The notes under the pieces: generated by a model
Databases searched by the model: none
What the model saw: only the letters and a program-made list of their open reading frames with translations
What the model was told of the DNA's origin: nothing
Shown here: piece after piece, positions 57,034 to 64,000 of the stretch
Position numbering within the stretch: the stretch's first letter is position 1
Layout: each line of letters starts with the position of its first letter
Made by a program: the position numbers and the translations under genes
Assembly: GCA_026645935.1 (NCBI GenBank)
Contig: JAPKMP010000010.1
Span: 1 to 64,000 of the forward strand
From: Candidatus Villigracilaceae bacterium
GTDB taxonomy: Bacteria; Chloroflexota; Anaerolineae; Anaerolineales; Villigracilaceae
DNA: 64,000 bases
Direction: 5' to 3'

Positions 57034-57897
57034 TCAGGGGAGAACGTCTGCTGCGCTTCTAAACCTCGCCGTCATCACCGGGCAGACAGCGTGATCCATG
57101 ATCTCCGCCGTGACGTTTGCCGAATACATCTGCCGCAGGGAATGCACGCTGTACGACGACCCCATGCACAAGAGATCATGATTGCCGTCGCGCATTTCGG
57201 CAAGGATCTCCTCGATCACATTTCCATGCCGGACTTTGACCGAAGCCGCCAATCCTGCGCCGCGGGCATTCTCCAGCGATTTCCGTAAACTCCGCCCAAC
57301 GGGCGTATCGGTCTCGGTCAGGTTCTGCCAGTTCTGGCTCATCACCTTCGCGGTCGGATAATCCAGATCGATGGGCGGCACGATATGCAGAAACGCAACC
57401 TCTGCGCCGCACTTCGCCGCCACCTGCATGGCGAGATGTTCCGCGGTCACGTCGTAACCCAGCCCGCCCACACTGATCAGAATCTTTTTTACGGGCAGTT
57501 TCGTCTCCGGCACGTAAAGAAGCGGCTGCTCGATATCTTCGATGAACGTGCGGATCGAACGTCCCGTCATCCAGCGCTGAAGTTGCGGACGTCCCAACGG
57601 TCCCAACACCACAATGGAATCATTCTTCTTTGCTTCCATTGCGACGATCTTCTCCGCGCTTCCATTGCGAACCTCGAGCTGGTATTTCAATCCCTGAGCC
57701 TCAAACACGCTGACGGCTTTTTCGAAAACGTTCTCCAAAGGGTGGACCGAATCAATCGCGGCCGGATCCTGCCTCTCGGTCACGCCCAGAAGCGTGATAG
57801 GCGAGTCGAGAGTCGCCGCGAGCCACGCCCCCTGCTCGATGGCGGGATAACTTTCCTTCGTTCCATTGGTGACGATCAAAATATCATCAGTTGGCAT
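57034..57897 (-). CDS. Tandem universal stress protein (UspA)
   Basis: 287 residues with two Usp domains. The first (about 1-140) ends with VLGPLGRPQLQRWMTGRSIR; the second (about 145-287) has LCMGSSYSVHSLRQMYSANV, each near the G-2x-G-9x-G-(S/T) ATP site. Tandem Usp proteins bind ATP and support stress survival. ATG 57897 is chosen at the first Usp strand (DDILIVTNG); the much longer open frame upstream is an artefact overlapping the chromate transporter. Confidence 0.85.
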   Translation of the reverse strand: MPTDDILIVTNGTKESYPAIEQGAWLAATLDSPITLLGVTERQDPAAIDSVHPLENVFEKAVSVFEAQGLKYQLEVRNGSAEKIVAMEAKKNDSIVVLGPLGRPQLQRWMTGRSIRTFIEDIEQPLLYVPETKLPVKKILISVGGLGYDVTAEHLAMQVAAKCGAEVAFLHIVPPIDLDYPTAKVMSQNWQNLTETDTPVGRSLRKSLENARGAGLAASVKVRHGNVIEEILAEMRDGNHDLLCMGSSYSVHSLRQMYSANVTAEIMDHAVCPVMTARFRSAADVLP

Positions 57898-57908
57898 ATA
57901 AAATCCGA

Positions 57909-58430
57909 TCAACGGAAAAGGATCACGCCGAAAACTCCTGCGCCCAATAAAACCAGCGGCGAAGGGACATTCAGCCAGAGGGCGATCGCGCTCAAGGCGG
58001 CAATGAGAAGCGTACGCTTGCCGATGCTTTTGGTCTGCCCCACGCGGAACAACTCCCACGCCACCAGCACGATCAATGCCGCCACGGCGGGACTCATCCC
58101 TTTCACAAAACCTTCCAGCCAGCCCTCGTGCTGAACCTGTTGAAGGATGAGAGCCACCACGAACATCATCACAGTTGGAGGCAGGACCGCGCCAAGCAAA
58201 GCGACGAATACACCCGGCACGCCGCCTGCGGCATACCCGACGAACATCGCCAGTTTCAGCGCTTCGCTCCCCGGCAGGAAGTTCGAGAAGCCCACCGCCT
58301 CTACGAATCGTTCTTCGGTCATGATCCTCCCGACCGCTTCCTTGTACAACAATCCCACCGAGGCGGGACCCGAAGGCGAAAGCAGGTTCACCTTCAGGAA
58401 CATCCAGAATAATTGAGTCCACTTGTTCAT
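57909..58430 (-). CDS. Chromate transporter half (CHR domain), copy 1
   Basis: 173 residues, six hydrophobic segments, one CHR domain. FLKVNLLSPSGPASVGLLYKE, GFSNFLPGSEALKLAMFVGYAAGG and GVFVALLGAVLPPTVMM are the family motifs (usual FxRxxxxxFGGP and PGP variants). Half-size CHR proteins act as pairs of opposite topology; the partner is the gene at 58540. They export chromate in exchange for other ions; natural substrate in this organism is unknown. Confidence 0.85.
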   Translation of the reverse strand: MNKWTQLFWMFLKVNLLSPSGPASVGLLYKEAVGRIMTEERFVEAVGFSNFLPGSEALKLAMFVGYAAGGVPGVFVALLGAVLPPTVMMFVVALILQQVQHEGWLEGFVKGMSPAVAALIVLVAWELFRVGQTKSIGKRTLLIAALSAIALWLNVPSPLVLLGAGVFGVILFR

Positions 58431-58439
58431 GGTATAAAA

Positions 58440-58519
58440 ATGTCGTTGCGAGCGGAGCGAAGCAACCTCCAGATTTCAAGAGCGAGGTTGCTTCGGGAAA
58501 ACCAACCTCGCAACGACAT
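58440..58519. repeat. Long palindromic repeat (copy 4)
   Basis: ATGTCGTTGCGAG ... CTCGCAACGACAT outer arms and GAAGCAACCTC/GAGGTTGCTTC inner arms, between the two chromate transporter halves. Confidence 0.9.
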
Positions 58520-58539
58520 ACTGGAAATTATCCACTTGT

Positions 58540-59061
58540 TCATGATGCCGAAAGAAAGATCACGCCGATGATTCCGGCAAGGATGATCACGAATCGCTCG
58601 GGGACCTTGAACCACATGGCGGTGAAACTTCCCAGGGCAAGCCCCCATCCCATCCAGGTCAACCCGCCGCCTTTATCGAAGATCTTCCAAGCAGTGAAGA
58701 CCATTAAGACGGCAATGGCGGGGGTTAATCCTTCGACGAAACTATTTACCCATGCTTCGCGGCGAAGGCGATGCAGGATCATCGTCACGCCGAGGATGAT
58801 AAGCGTTGGCGGCAGGATCGAAGCAGTAAGAGCCACCAACCCGCCCGCCACCCCACCCGCTGCGTAGCCGATGTACATTGCCAGTTGGAGCGCGTCGCTC
58901 CCCGGGAGCACGGATGAAAACCCCACCGCCTGTACGAACTGCGCTTCCGTGACGAACCGCCCAACGGCTTCATGGTACAACAATCCCACCGAGGCGGGAC
59001 CGGACGTGCTGAGCAGGTTGACTTTTAGAAATGTCCAAAAAAGATTAAGGAGAATTTCCAT
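58540..59061 (-). CDS. Chromate transporter half (CHR domain), copy 2
   Basis: 173 residues, same length and plan as the gene at 57909 (FLKVNLLSTSGPASVGLLYH, GFSSVLPGSDALQLAMYIGYAAGG). The two are tandem duplicates separated by a palindromic repeat and are likely subunits of one heterodimeric transporter. The start has AAGGATGG. Confidence 0.85.
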   Translation of the reverse strand: MEILLNLFWTFLKVNLLSTSGPASVGLLYHEAVGRFVTEAQFVQAVGFSSVLPGSDALQLAMYIGYAAGGVAGGLVALTASILPPTLIILGVTMILHRLRREAWVNSFVEGLTPAIAVLMVFTAWKIFDKGGGLTWMGWGLALGSFTAMWFKVPERFVIILAGIIGVIFLSAS

Positions 59062-59073
59062 CCTTCGAGTTTA

Positions 59074-59598
59074 TCACGCGATAACCGCCCCTTCCAATTT
59101 CAACAACCATTCCTTTGTTGGGAGTCCATCCCCGCCGCCGTAGCCGTGGAGTTTGCCATCCACGCCGAGGACGCGGTGACAGGGAACGATGATGGGCATG
59201 GGATTCATGGCATTGGCGGCGCCAACGGCACGATAAGCATGCGGACGGTCGATTTCGCGCGCAATGTCAATGTAAGTGCGGGTTTCGCCGTATGGTATGC
59301 GGAAGACAGCTTGCAGAGCTTCTCGCTGGAAAGGTGTGAAAAAAGTCCAATCGATGGGGATGGTGAAGGCGGTGCGCCTGCCGTTCAGGTATTCTTTCAA
59401 TTCCTTCGCGTAGGGAGTGATTTTCCTCTGGTTCGGCTCTACAGGGCGCTTCAATTTCGCTAGGTAGGCATCAAGCTCGAGCTGGGAATCTGCCCACTCG
59501 ACGGCGACCAGGCCCAAGTCCGAGGCGGCGAGGCGGAAATCTCCTAGTGGGGTGTCATTCAATTCGCCCAGATAGATTTTGGGAGGGGAGGATGTCAT
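59074..59598 (-). CDS. ogt: Methylated-DNA--protein-cysteine methyltransferase
   Basis: 174 residues. Active-site PCHRVLG with the preceding IIV (about 141-150) accepts the alkyl group from O6-alkylguanine; FQREALQAVFRIPYGETRTY (about 92-111) is the DNA-binding helix-turn-helix region, and NAMNPMP precedes the Cys loop. A suicide repair protein. The start has AAAGGATTCCC. It forms the upstream end of a run with the two chromate transporter genes. Confidence 0.93.
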   Translation of the reverse strand: MTSSPPKIYLGELNDTPLGDFRLAASDLGLVAVEWADSQLELDAYLAKLKRPVEPNQRKITPYAKELKEYLNGRRTAFTIPIDWTFFTPFQREALQAVFRIPYGETRTYIDIAREIDRPHAYRAVGAANAMNPMPIIVPCHRVLGVDGKLHGYGGGDGLPTKEWLLKLEGAVIA

Positions 59599-59757
59599 CG
59601 GGAATCCTTTGTCAACAAAAATACTCGAAAACCGCTTACAGAACGGTTAATTGTTCGACAAACGTAGGGCAATCGTAGGGTTTGCGTCAAGTAGGTTTCG
59701 GATAACCATGATAAAAATACGCTCGTAAGGTGATTTCTCTTCTCCTCCTTTCAAAGG

Positions 59758-59782
59758 GAACCGCGGTCGGCGTCCGCGGTTC
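59758..59782 (+). promoter_or_regulatory. Hairpin and -10 box upstream of tyrA
   Basis: A GAACCGCGG/CCGCGGTTC hairpin (59758-59766 with 59774-59782), then TATAAT at 59808-59813, about 30 bases before ATG 59843. Confidence 0.4.
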
Positions 59783-59842
59783 TCGCATTTTAAGGGGGCG
59801 GCTGGCGTATAATTCGGTCATAATCCAAGTTTCGAGGTTGAC

Positions 59843-60832
59843 ATGCCTGTAAAAATCACCATCATCGGTTTGGGTCAGATCGGCGCTTCGATGGGGCTGG
59901 CGCTCGCAACGCACAAGGACAAGGTGGTCACAACCGGCCACGACAAGGAATACAGTGTGGAAGGGCGGGCGAAAAAACTCGGCGCGGTAGACCAGACCAG
60001 CCACAACCTGCCCAATGCGGTGGAGAACGCCGACCTGGTCGTACTCGCCCTGCCCCTGACAGAGATACGTGACACATTCCATTATATAGCGCAAGACCTC
60101 AGGAAGGATGCTGTTGTGGTGGATACTTCCCCGGTCAAGGCGCAGGTTGCGAAGTGGGCGCAGGAACTTTTGCCCGAGTCGGCTCATTACGTGGGAATCG
60201 TCCCCGCGATTGGGGCAAAATACCTGGCCATGACGGAAACGGGTCTGGACTCAGCCCGGGCGGATCTGTTTTCAAAAGGCATTTTCCTCCTCTCGGCCCC
60301 TTCCGGCACTCCTGGCGAGGCGGTGAAACTCGTCTCTGATTTCGTCGAGTTGCTCGGCTCCACAGCGATCCTGACGGATTTCGTCGAGTCAGACGGCTTG
60401 ATGGCTTCGACCCATCTTTTGCCGCAGTTGCTCTCTGCAGCTTTGCTCAACGCCACCATCGGCCAGCCCGGCTGGAACGACCTGCGCAAAACGGCGGGCC
60501 GAAATTACTTTACCGCCACATCCACATTGACGGATTCAGACGGCGCGGAGGCGCTGGGCATGGCCTCCGTGCATGACCGTGAGAATGTGGTGCGCGCGTT
60601 GAACGCGGTGATCACATCGCTTATTGATCTGCGCGACGATCTCGAAGGGAACGAGGACGCCTTCCGCAAACGTCTCGATTCTGCACGCAACGGACGGGTA
60701 AACTGGATTCTCGAACGCGGCAAAGCCGATTGGACGAAAATGCCCGACGATAATTTCGAAAAACCGTCCCTGATGGAAACCCTGCTTGGATCGAAACTTG
60801 GGAAGATGGGCAGAGCGAAAGATAGAGGATAG
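59843..60832 (+). CDS. tyrA: Prephenate dehydrogenase
   Basis: 329 residues. NAD(P) fold: ITIIGLGQIGASMGLALATH (about 4-23); LVVLALPLTEIRDTF and VVDTSPVKAQVAKWAQELLP follow, then the helical dimer domain with LPQLLSAALLNATIG. Oxidatively decarboxylates prephenate in tyrosine synthesis. Ribosome site GAGGTTG. The lack of an ACT domain means feedback control by tyrosine is not obvious. No aro genes nearby. Confidence 0.85.
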   Translation: MPVKITIIGLGQIGASMGLALATHKDKVVTTGHDKEYSVEGRAKKLGAVDQTSHNLPNAVENADLVVLALPLTEIRDTFHYIAQDLRKDAVVVDTSPVKAQVAKWAQELLPESAHYVGIVPAIGAKYLAMTETGLDSARADLFSKGIFLLSAPSGTPGEAVKLVSDFVELLGSTAILTDFVESDGLMASTHLLPQLLSAALLNATIGQPGWNDLRKTAGRNYFTATSTLTDSDGAEALGMASVHDRENVVRALNAVITSLIDLRDDLEGNEDAFRKRLDSARNGRVNWILERGKADWTKMPDDNFEKPSLMETLLGSKLGKMGRAKDRG

Positions 60833-60854
60833 TGAATTGTAATTGGGTGGAAGG

Positions 60855-61097
60855 ATGAGTTGTTTTTGTTACATCCTCGAGTGTTCGGACGGGACGCTTT
60901 ACACCGGCTGGACGAACGACCCCGAGCGCAGGATGGCGCAGCACAACAAGGGACTTGGCGCGCGTTACACCAAAACCCGCCGCCCGGTGAAGATGGTCTA
61001 TCTCGAAGAGCTGCCGAATAAGATCGCGGCGTTGAAACGAGAGAGAGCCATCAAGGCTCTCCCACGAAAAAAGAAAATGGAATTGTTTTCGACGTAG
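60855..61097 (+). CDS. GIY-YIG family protein (UPF0213)
   Basis: 80 residues: FCYILECSDGTLYTGWTNDP is the GIY-YIG core (here CYI...LYTGWT), then RMAQHNKGLGARYTKTRRP and a basic end RAIKALPRKKK. The Arg and Glu of the nuclease family are present. Single-domain YhbQ-like proteins may cut DNA; the role is unknown. The TAG stop (61095-61097) is inside a palindrome. Confidence 0.88.
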   Translation: MSCFCYILECSDGTLYTGWTNDPERRMAQHNKGLGARYTKTRRPVKMVYLEELPNKIAALKRERAIKALPRKKKMELFST

Positions 61098-61120
61098 GGG
61101 CGGGGTTACCCCGCCCCTAC
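61094..61120. repeat. GTAGG-type palindrome overlapping the GIY-YIG stop codon
   Basis: 13-base arms GTAGGGGCGGGGT/ACCCCGCCCCTAC around one base; supplies the upstream TAG as at lipB. Confidence 0.9.
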
Positions 61121-61124
61121 ACGT

Positions 61125-61676
61125 TTAATCAGTAAACAACGGCAAATGCCCCAGCGCGTGGATGTGCATCCATTGGGCGCGGTCGCCTTCGGTGAAGATC
61201 GCCGCTTCGCCCGCCACGCTCGCGCGGGCTTTATCGAGGATCATGCGCATGCCTTGAAGCGTCGAGCCGGTGCTGATCACATCGTCTACGAGCAAGACCT
61301 TTTTGCCCTCCAGCGCGTCTTTATCCTTCTCGTCCAAAATCAAAACCTGCGGCTGACCGGTGGTGATCGAAAGGGTTTCCGCTTTGACGGCGTCGCCCAT
61401 GTACGGCTTGTACATCTTGCGCAAAACGATGTATGGTTTCCTTGTCTCCACCGAAAGCGCGTGGGCGAGGGGGATGGATTTCGCCTCAGCTGTCACGATC
61501 AAATTGAAGTCCACATCCTTGACCTTTTCAGCCAGCCCGCGTGCGCAGGCTTGCACGAGTTCGGTGTCGCCCAAAATGTTCAAAATGGCGATGCGCAGCC
61601 CGGGCTTGATCTCGAACAGCCGCAAGTCGCGTTTGATTCCAGCAATTTCGACGGAATAGGTTTCGCGTTTGGTCAT
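61125..61676 (-). CDS. Type I phosphoribosyltransferase
   Basis: 183 residues. PRPP motif VLLVDDVISTGSTLQG (about 123-138) with the preceding flexible loop, and LNLIVTAEAKSIPLAHALS upstream. It resembles adenine/xanthine phosphoribosyltransferases, for purine salvage. ATG 61676 has GAGGAAATC; the earlier in-frame ATG lies in the palindromic repeat. Exact base not determinable. Confidence 0.82.
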   Translation of the reverse strand: MTKRETYSVEIAGIKRDLRLFEIKPGLRIAILNILGDTELVQACARGLAEKVKDVDFNLIVTAEAKSIPLAHALSVETRKPYIVLRKMYKPYMGDAVKAETLSITTGQPQVLILDEKDKDALEGKKVLLVDDVISTGSTLQGMRMILDKARASVAGEAAIFTEGDRAQWMHIHALGHLPLFTD

Positions 61677-61718
61677 ATGATTTCCTCGCAATAACGCCGA
61701 AAGTTTATCACGGTTTTT

Positions 61719-61807
61719 CATGTCATTGCGAGACCGCGAAGCGGTCGAAGCAATCTCCCATTAACTTGGGGGTTGCTTCGCGTCCTGCGGACGCTCGCAA
61801 TGACATG
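61719..61807. repeat. Long palindromic repeat (copy 5)
   Basis: CATGTCATTGCGAG ... CGCAATGACATG, inner GAAGCAATC/GGTTGCTTC arms and further small stems. Confidence 0.88.
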
Positions 61808-61830
61808 GAATCCAATTAGAAAATTTGTGC

Positions 61831-61836
61831 TATACT
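61831..61836 (+). promoter_or_regulatory. -10 box of the Cas4-like N-half gene
   Basis: TATACT six bases before ATG 61843; no ribosome site. Confidence 0.5.
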
Positions 61837-61842
61837 GTCCCC

Positions 61843-62079
61843 ATGCGCGCCATCCGCTCCTCTGAGATCGGCAATTACCTGTACTGCCGCCGCGCCTGGT
61901 GGTATCGCAAGACCGGGACTCCTTCGGAGAATCAAGCCGAACTCGCCTCCGGGACAGAGCTCCACCGCCGCCACGGACGGCAGGTCCTCGCCGCCTCTCT
62001 CACGCGGACCTTGGGCTGGCTCCTGCTCCTTGCAGCGATTCTTACACTGGTGGCGTATCTCGCCTTTCAATTGATCTAA
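61843..62079 (+). CDS. Cas4/Dna2-like nuclease, N-terminal half with membrane helix
   Basis: 78 residues. IRSSEIGNYLYCRRAWWYRK has the N-terminal Cys (residue 15) that in Cas4-type nucleases is the first ligand of the 4Fe-4S cluster, and GTELHRRHGRQVL fits the conserved Gly-x3-His block. A transmembrane helix (about 57-78) ends the protein. The nuclease core and the three other Cys are in the gene at 62741. It appears to be a genuine separate gene, not a frameshift, as another gene lies between. Confidence 0.7.
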   Translation: MRAIRSSEIGNYLYCRRAWWYRKTGTPSENQAELASGTELHRRHGRQVLAASLTRTLGWLLLLAAILTLVAYLAFQLI

Positions 62080-62096
62080 ATAATGGATTTCACTCC

Positions 62097-62726
62097 ATGA
62101 CCGTTCTGAATCGACTTGCCTTCGCATTGAAGCACCGCGACGAAGTTCCCAACCAGGAACTGGCCCGCGACCTCGCCGTGAAAAAAGACAAAGCCGGGAT
62201 TCGCGAAGTCGCGGAAAATCTATGGAACAAGGATAAGAACATTCAAGCGGACTGCATCAAGGTCTTGTATGAGGTCGGATACATCGAACCAAAGTTGATC
62301 GCTCCTTTTGTGGATGATTTTGCAAAACTTCTCAAAAGCAGGAACAATCGACTCGTCTGGGGCGGCATGACCGCGCTCGCCGAAGCCGCCAAACCGAATC
62401 CCGATTCCGTGTTCGCTCATCTGGACGCGATCAAGAAGGCAAAAGAAACCGGTTCTGTCATCACCGTGGATAATTCCATCTCCGCGCTGGCAATCACCGC
62501 TTCGGCGAATAAAAATTATTCCGAAGCGATCTTTCCTTACTTGCTGAAACATCTCTCCACCTGCCGCCCCAAGGAAGTGCCCCAACACGCCGAGCGGACT
62601 CTGCCCGCCGTTAACAAATCGAACAAAGACGCCTTCATCAAAGTTTTGACCAGACGCCTGGAAGACTTGAACGGAGGCGGGTTGGCGAGAGTCAAGAAGG
62701 TGATGAAACAAGCTTCCAATCTTTGA
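62097..62726 (+). CDS. HEAT-like helical repeat protein
   Basis: 209 residues, all helical. Paired helices of HEAT type: ELARDLAVKKDKAGIREVAE, ADCIKVLYEVGYIEPKLIAP, RLVWGGMTALAEAAKPNPDS. Probably a scaffold or binding protein in the cytoplasm. It lies between the two Cas4-like halves on the same strand, 17 bases after the first and 14 before the second, so it is likely part of the same unit. Confidence 0.65.
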   Translation: MTVLNRLAFALKHRDEVPNQELARDLAVKKDKAGIREVAENLWNKDKNIQADCIKVLYEVGYIEPKLIAPFVDDFAKLLKSRNNRLVWGGMTALAEAAKPNPDSVFAHLDAIKKAKETGSVITVDNSISALAITASANKNYSEAIFPYLLKHLSTCRPKEVPQHAERTLPAVNKSNKDAFIKVLTRRLEDLNGGGLARVKKVMKQASNL

Positions 62727-62740
62727 TCTCTTAACTGCGC

Positions 62741-63253
62741 ATGTTTTACGTTTTTCTTCTTCTTTTCCTCCTCGCGCTGATTTTCTTCTGGCAGTCCAAC
62801 CGCCAGCGGAAAGCGGCGGGACTTCCCGGCGGGCGCATCGTATACACCGATACGCGCGGATGGGGCAAGGTGGAGAAGCCCTTGTACTACCCCGCACTTG
62901 CGCTTACCGGCAAGCCAGACTACCTGATCGAAAAGAACGGACAGATCATCCCGGTGGAGGTCAAATCGGGGCGCGCGCCCGAAGCGCCCTACGACTCGCA
63001 CATCTATCAACTGGCTTCGTATTGCCTGCTCGTGGAGAAGACCTACGGCAATCGTCCGCCGTATGGGATCATCCACTACGAGAACCGCGACTTTGCCGTG
63101 GATTACACGCGGGAACTGGAATCGGCGTTGATCGAGTTGATCGCCGATATGCGTGAGGATGACGTTCGCGGAAACATTGCCCGCTCGCACGAGCAGGCGT
63201 CCCGCTGCAAAGGATGCGGATTCAGGAATATCTGCGAGCAAAGTCTGGCGTAA
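62741..63253 (+). CDS. Cas4/Dna2-like nuclease, C-terminal half with membrane helix
   Basis: 170 residues. An N-terminal transmembrane helix (2-17), then the PD-(D/E)xK core: GKPDYLIEKNGQIIPVEVKS with Asp60, Glu73 and Lys75, the helix with Gln90 and Tyr94 (QLASYCLLVEK), and C-terminal CKGCGFRNIC with three Cys (156, 159, 165). Together with Cys15 of the N-half this would complete a Cas4-type 4Fe-4S site. It may be a membrane-anchored nuclease acting on ssDNA ends. No CRISPR array or other cas gene is near. Confidence 0.78.
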   Translation: MFYVFLLLFLLALIFFWQSNRQRKAAGLPGGRIVYTDTRGWGKVEKPLYYPALALTGKPDYLIEKNGQIIPVEVKSGRAPEAPYDSHIYQLASYCLLVEKTYGNRPPYGIIHYENRDFAVDYTRELESALIELIADMREDDVRGNIARSHEQASRCKGCGFRNICEQSLA

Positions 63254-63282
63254 AAGCAGGCGCGTCGCACATTATCAAAAGG

Positions 63283-63288
63283 TATAAT
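63283..63288 (+). promoter_or_regulatory. -10 box of nadK
   Basis: TATAAT seven bases before ATG 63296; no ribosome site. Confidence 0.5.
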
Positions 63289-63295
63289 TTCCCGC

Positions 63296-64000
63296 ATGTC
63301 ATCGCCCTTCATTCCGAAGCGCATTGTCATCACGGCTTACCCGAAGATCAACGAGGCGTACTCCGAGGCGGAAGCCATGCGCGGATTCCTCGGGGAAAAG
63401 GGCTTGGATGTGCTTGTCGGTTCCCTTTATGATGAGGGAATCCGCCAACGGGTCAAGGAGGGCGAGTTCGATCTGCTGATCGCCGTCGGCGGGGATGGAA
63501 GCGTGCTGCGCGCCGGTCATCTATGCGCGCCGGCGAAAGTTCCCATCCTCGGCGTCAATCTCGGCAGGCTCGGCTTTCTTATCCAGATCGACCGCAGGGA
63601 ATGGCGCGGGTACTTCGAGCGTTTGCTCGACGGCGAGGCATGGATCGAAAACCGCATGATGCTCCGCACGGAACACGTGCGCGCGGGCGAAAACCTGGGC
63701 GTATTGATTGCGTTGAACGAGGCGGTGGTCGCGCGCGGTGAAAACCTGAGACCGGTGCGATTGACCGCATTCGTGGATGCTCGTGAGCTATCCAGCTACG
63801 TTGCAGACGGGTTGATCGCCGCCACGGCGACCGGGTCCACGGCGTATGCTCTTGCCGCAGGTGGACCGATCCTGCCGCCCGAACTTCGCAACATCCTGCT
63901 TGTGCCCATTGCGCCTCATCTTTCCGTGGACCGCGCAGTTGTTCTCTCAGAGGGTTCGTCGGTGGGCATCGTAATAAAAAGCGAAAATGCCGTGCTGAGC
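63296..64000 (+). CDS. nadK: NAD kinase, truncated by the window end
   Basis: 235 residues visible. LIAVGGDGSVLRAGH (about 61-75) is the GGDGT-type motif with the catalytic Asp; ILGVNLGRLGFL (about 84-95), and NEAVVARG and ATATGSTAYALAAGGP (about 178-193) are the NE/D and TGSTAY blocks. It phosphorylates NAD to NADP. The C-terminal end is beyond base 64000. Confidence 0.92.
   Translation, partial: MSSPFIPKRIVITAYPKINEAYSEAEAMRGFLGEKGLDVLVGSLYDEGIRQRVKEGEFDLLIAVGGDGSVLRAGHLCAPAKVPILGVNLGRLGFLIQIDRREWRGYFERLLDGEAWIENRMMLRTEHVRAGENLGVLIALNEAVVARGENLRPVRLTAFVDARELSSYVADGLIAATATGSTAYALAAGGPILPPELRNILLVPIAPHLSVDRAVVLSEGSSVGIVIKSENAVLS

Noticed and set aside
57034-58479. 481-residue open frame continuing upstream of the UspA gene
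   Set aside because: The extra 194 codons overlap the chromate transporter gene in another frame and have an Arg/Gly-rich artefact composition; the Usp fold begins at 57897.
59630-59665. GAAC...GTTC pair upstream of tyrA
   Set aside because: The spacing is eight bases, not four, and it is not placed in a promoter.
61825-63253. CRISPR adaptation module based on the Cas4-like genes
   Set aside because: No cas1, cas2 or repeat array within the window, and the halves carry membrane helices not usual for adaptation Cas4.

Overview
The window looks like a chromosomal contig of a Chloroflexota bacterium, most likely class Anaerolineae. This is an inference from gene content and style: moderately high GC, many lone housekeeping genes on alternating strands, serine/threonine kinase and T/P-rich lipoproteins, DUF951 and DUF2277 proteins, F420-type luciferase-like oxidoreductase, and several families of short palindromic repeats between genes. 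No rRNA is present; three tRNA genes are (Ser-GCU, Ser-UGA, Arg-CCU).

Layout. 1-1.2 kb: the right end of an IS5-type element that has truncated a phospholipase D/cardiolipin synthase-like gene. 1.5-10 kb: a membrane GAF/HTH sensor, MazG-like and glyoxalase-fold genes, an LLM oxidoreductase, an M42 peptidase, a divergent thioesterase/DUF951 pair, a GT4 glycosyltransferase, a GNAT protein and panC. 10-13.5 kb: a 72-aa protein, ssb, a membrane Ser/Thr kinase and rsmI. 13.5-15.2 kb: tRNA-Ser genes with a tandem array of tRNA 3'-end copies, then an AT-rich DUF4145 gene. 15.3-24.9 kb: kbl, an XPB-N-like protein, DUF2269-like membrane protein, a lipid kinase, a GAF-GGDEF cyclase, a DprE2/DprE1-like pair, lipB and DUF1304. 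25-32.8 kb: radA, DUF2277, DUF998, a GcvT-like aminomethyltransferase and two paralogous flavin oxidoreductases separated by an AT-rich DUF1963 gene. 32.8-37 kb: a receiver-glutaredoxin-thioredoxin reductase-like fusion, a cNMP-binding histidine kinase, a CoA-binding protein, and a convergent KamB/NpmA-like 16S rRNA methyltransferase. 37-48 kb: tRNA-Arg, lipoproteins with NBR1-like domains around an M23 peptidase, kamA, an ECF sigma/anti-sigma/lipoprotein/cytochrome c operon, an arginase-family gene, and two membrane proteins. 48-53 kb: galK, convergent with the most striking locus, a minus-strand set LuxR-type regulator / RecA-like protein without Walker A / 95-aa protein / family-B DNA polymerase with degenerate catalytic motifs, whose first promoter carries a perfect GAAC-N4-GTTC LexA-type box. 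53-64 kb: an ATP-grasp ligase, a DnaQ-like exonuclease fused to a WYL-like domain, DegV, an HD hydrolase, UspA, two half-size chromate transporters, ogt, tyrA, GIY-YIG, a phosphoribosyltransferase, a Cas4-like nuclease split into two membrane-anchored halves around a HEAT-like gene, and the start of nadK.

How things fit together. The 49.4-53 kb locus reads as a DNA-damage-inducible polymerase cassette, analogous in logic (not in sequence) to the ImuA/ImuB/DnaE2 mutasome; radA, ssb, ogt and the exonuclease-WYL gene elsewhere in the window are ordinary or possible partners. The 32.8-36.4 kb operon looks like a redox or energy-state signalling module. A recurring architectural trait is a good -10 box only 6-7 bases before the start codon (about ten genes), suggesting many leaderless mRNAs. 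Another is palindromic repeats of at least four families, two of whose members supply the stop codon of the upstream gene, with related short repeats also found in frame inside genes.
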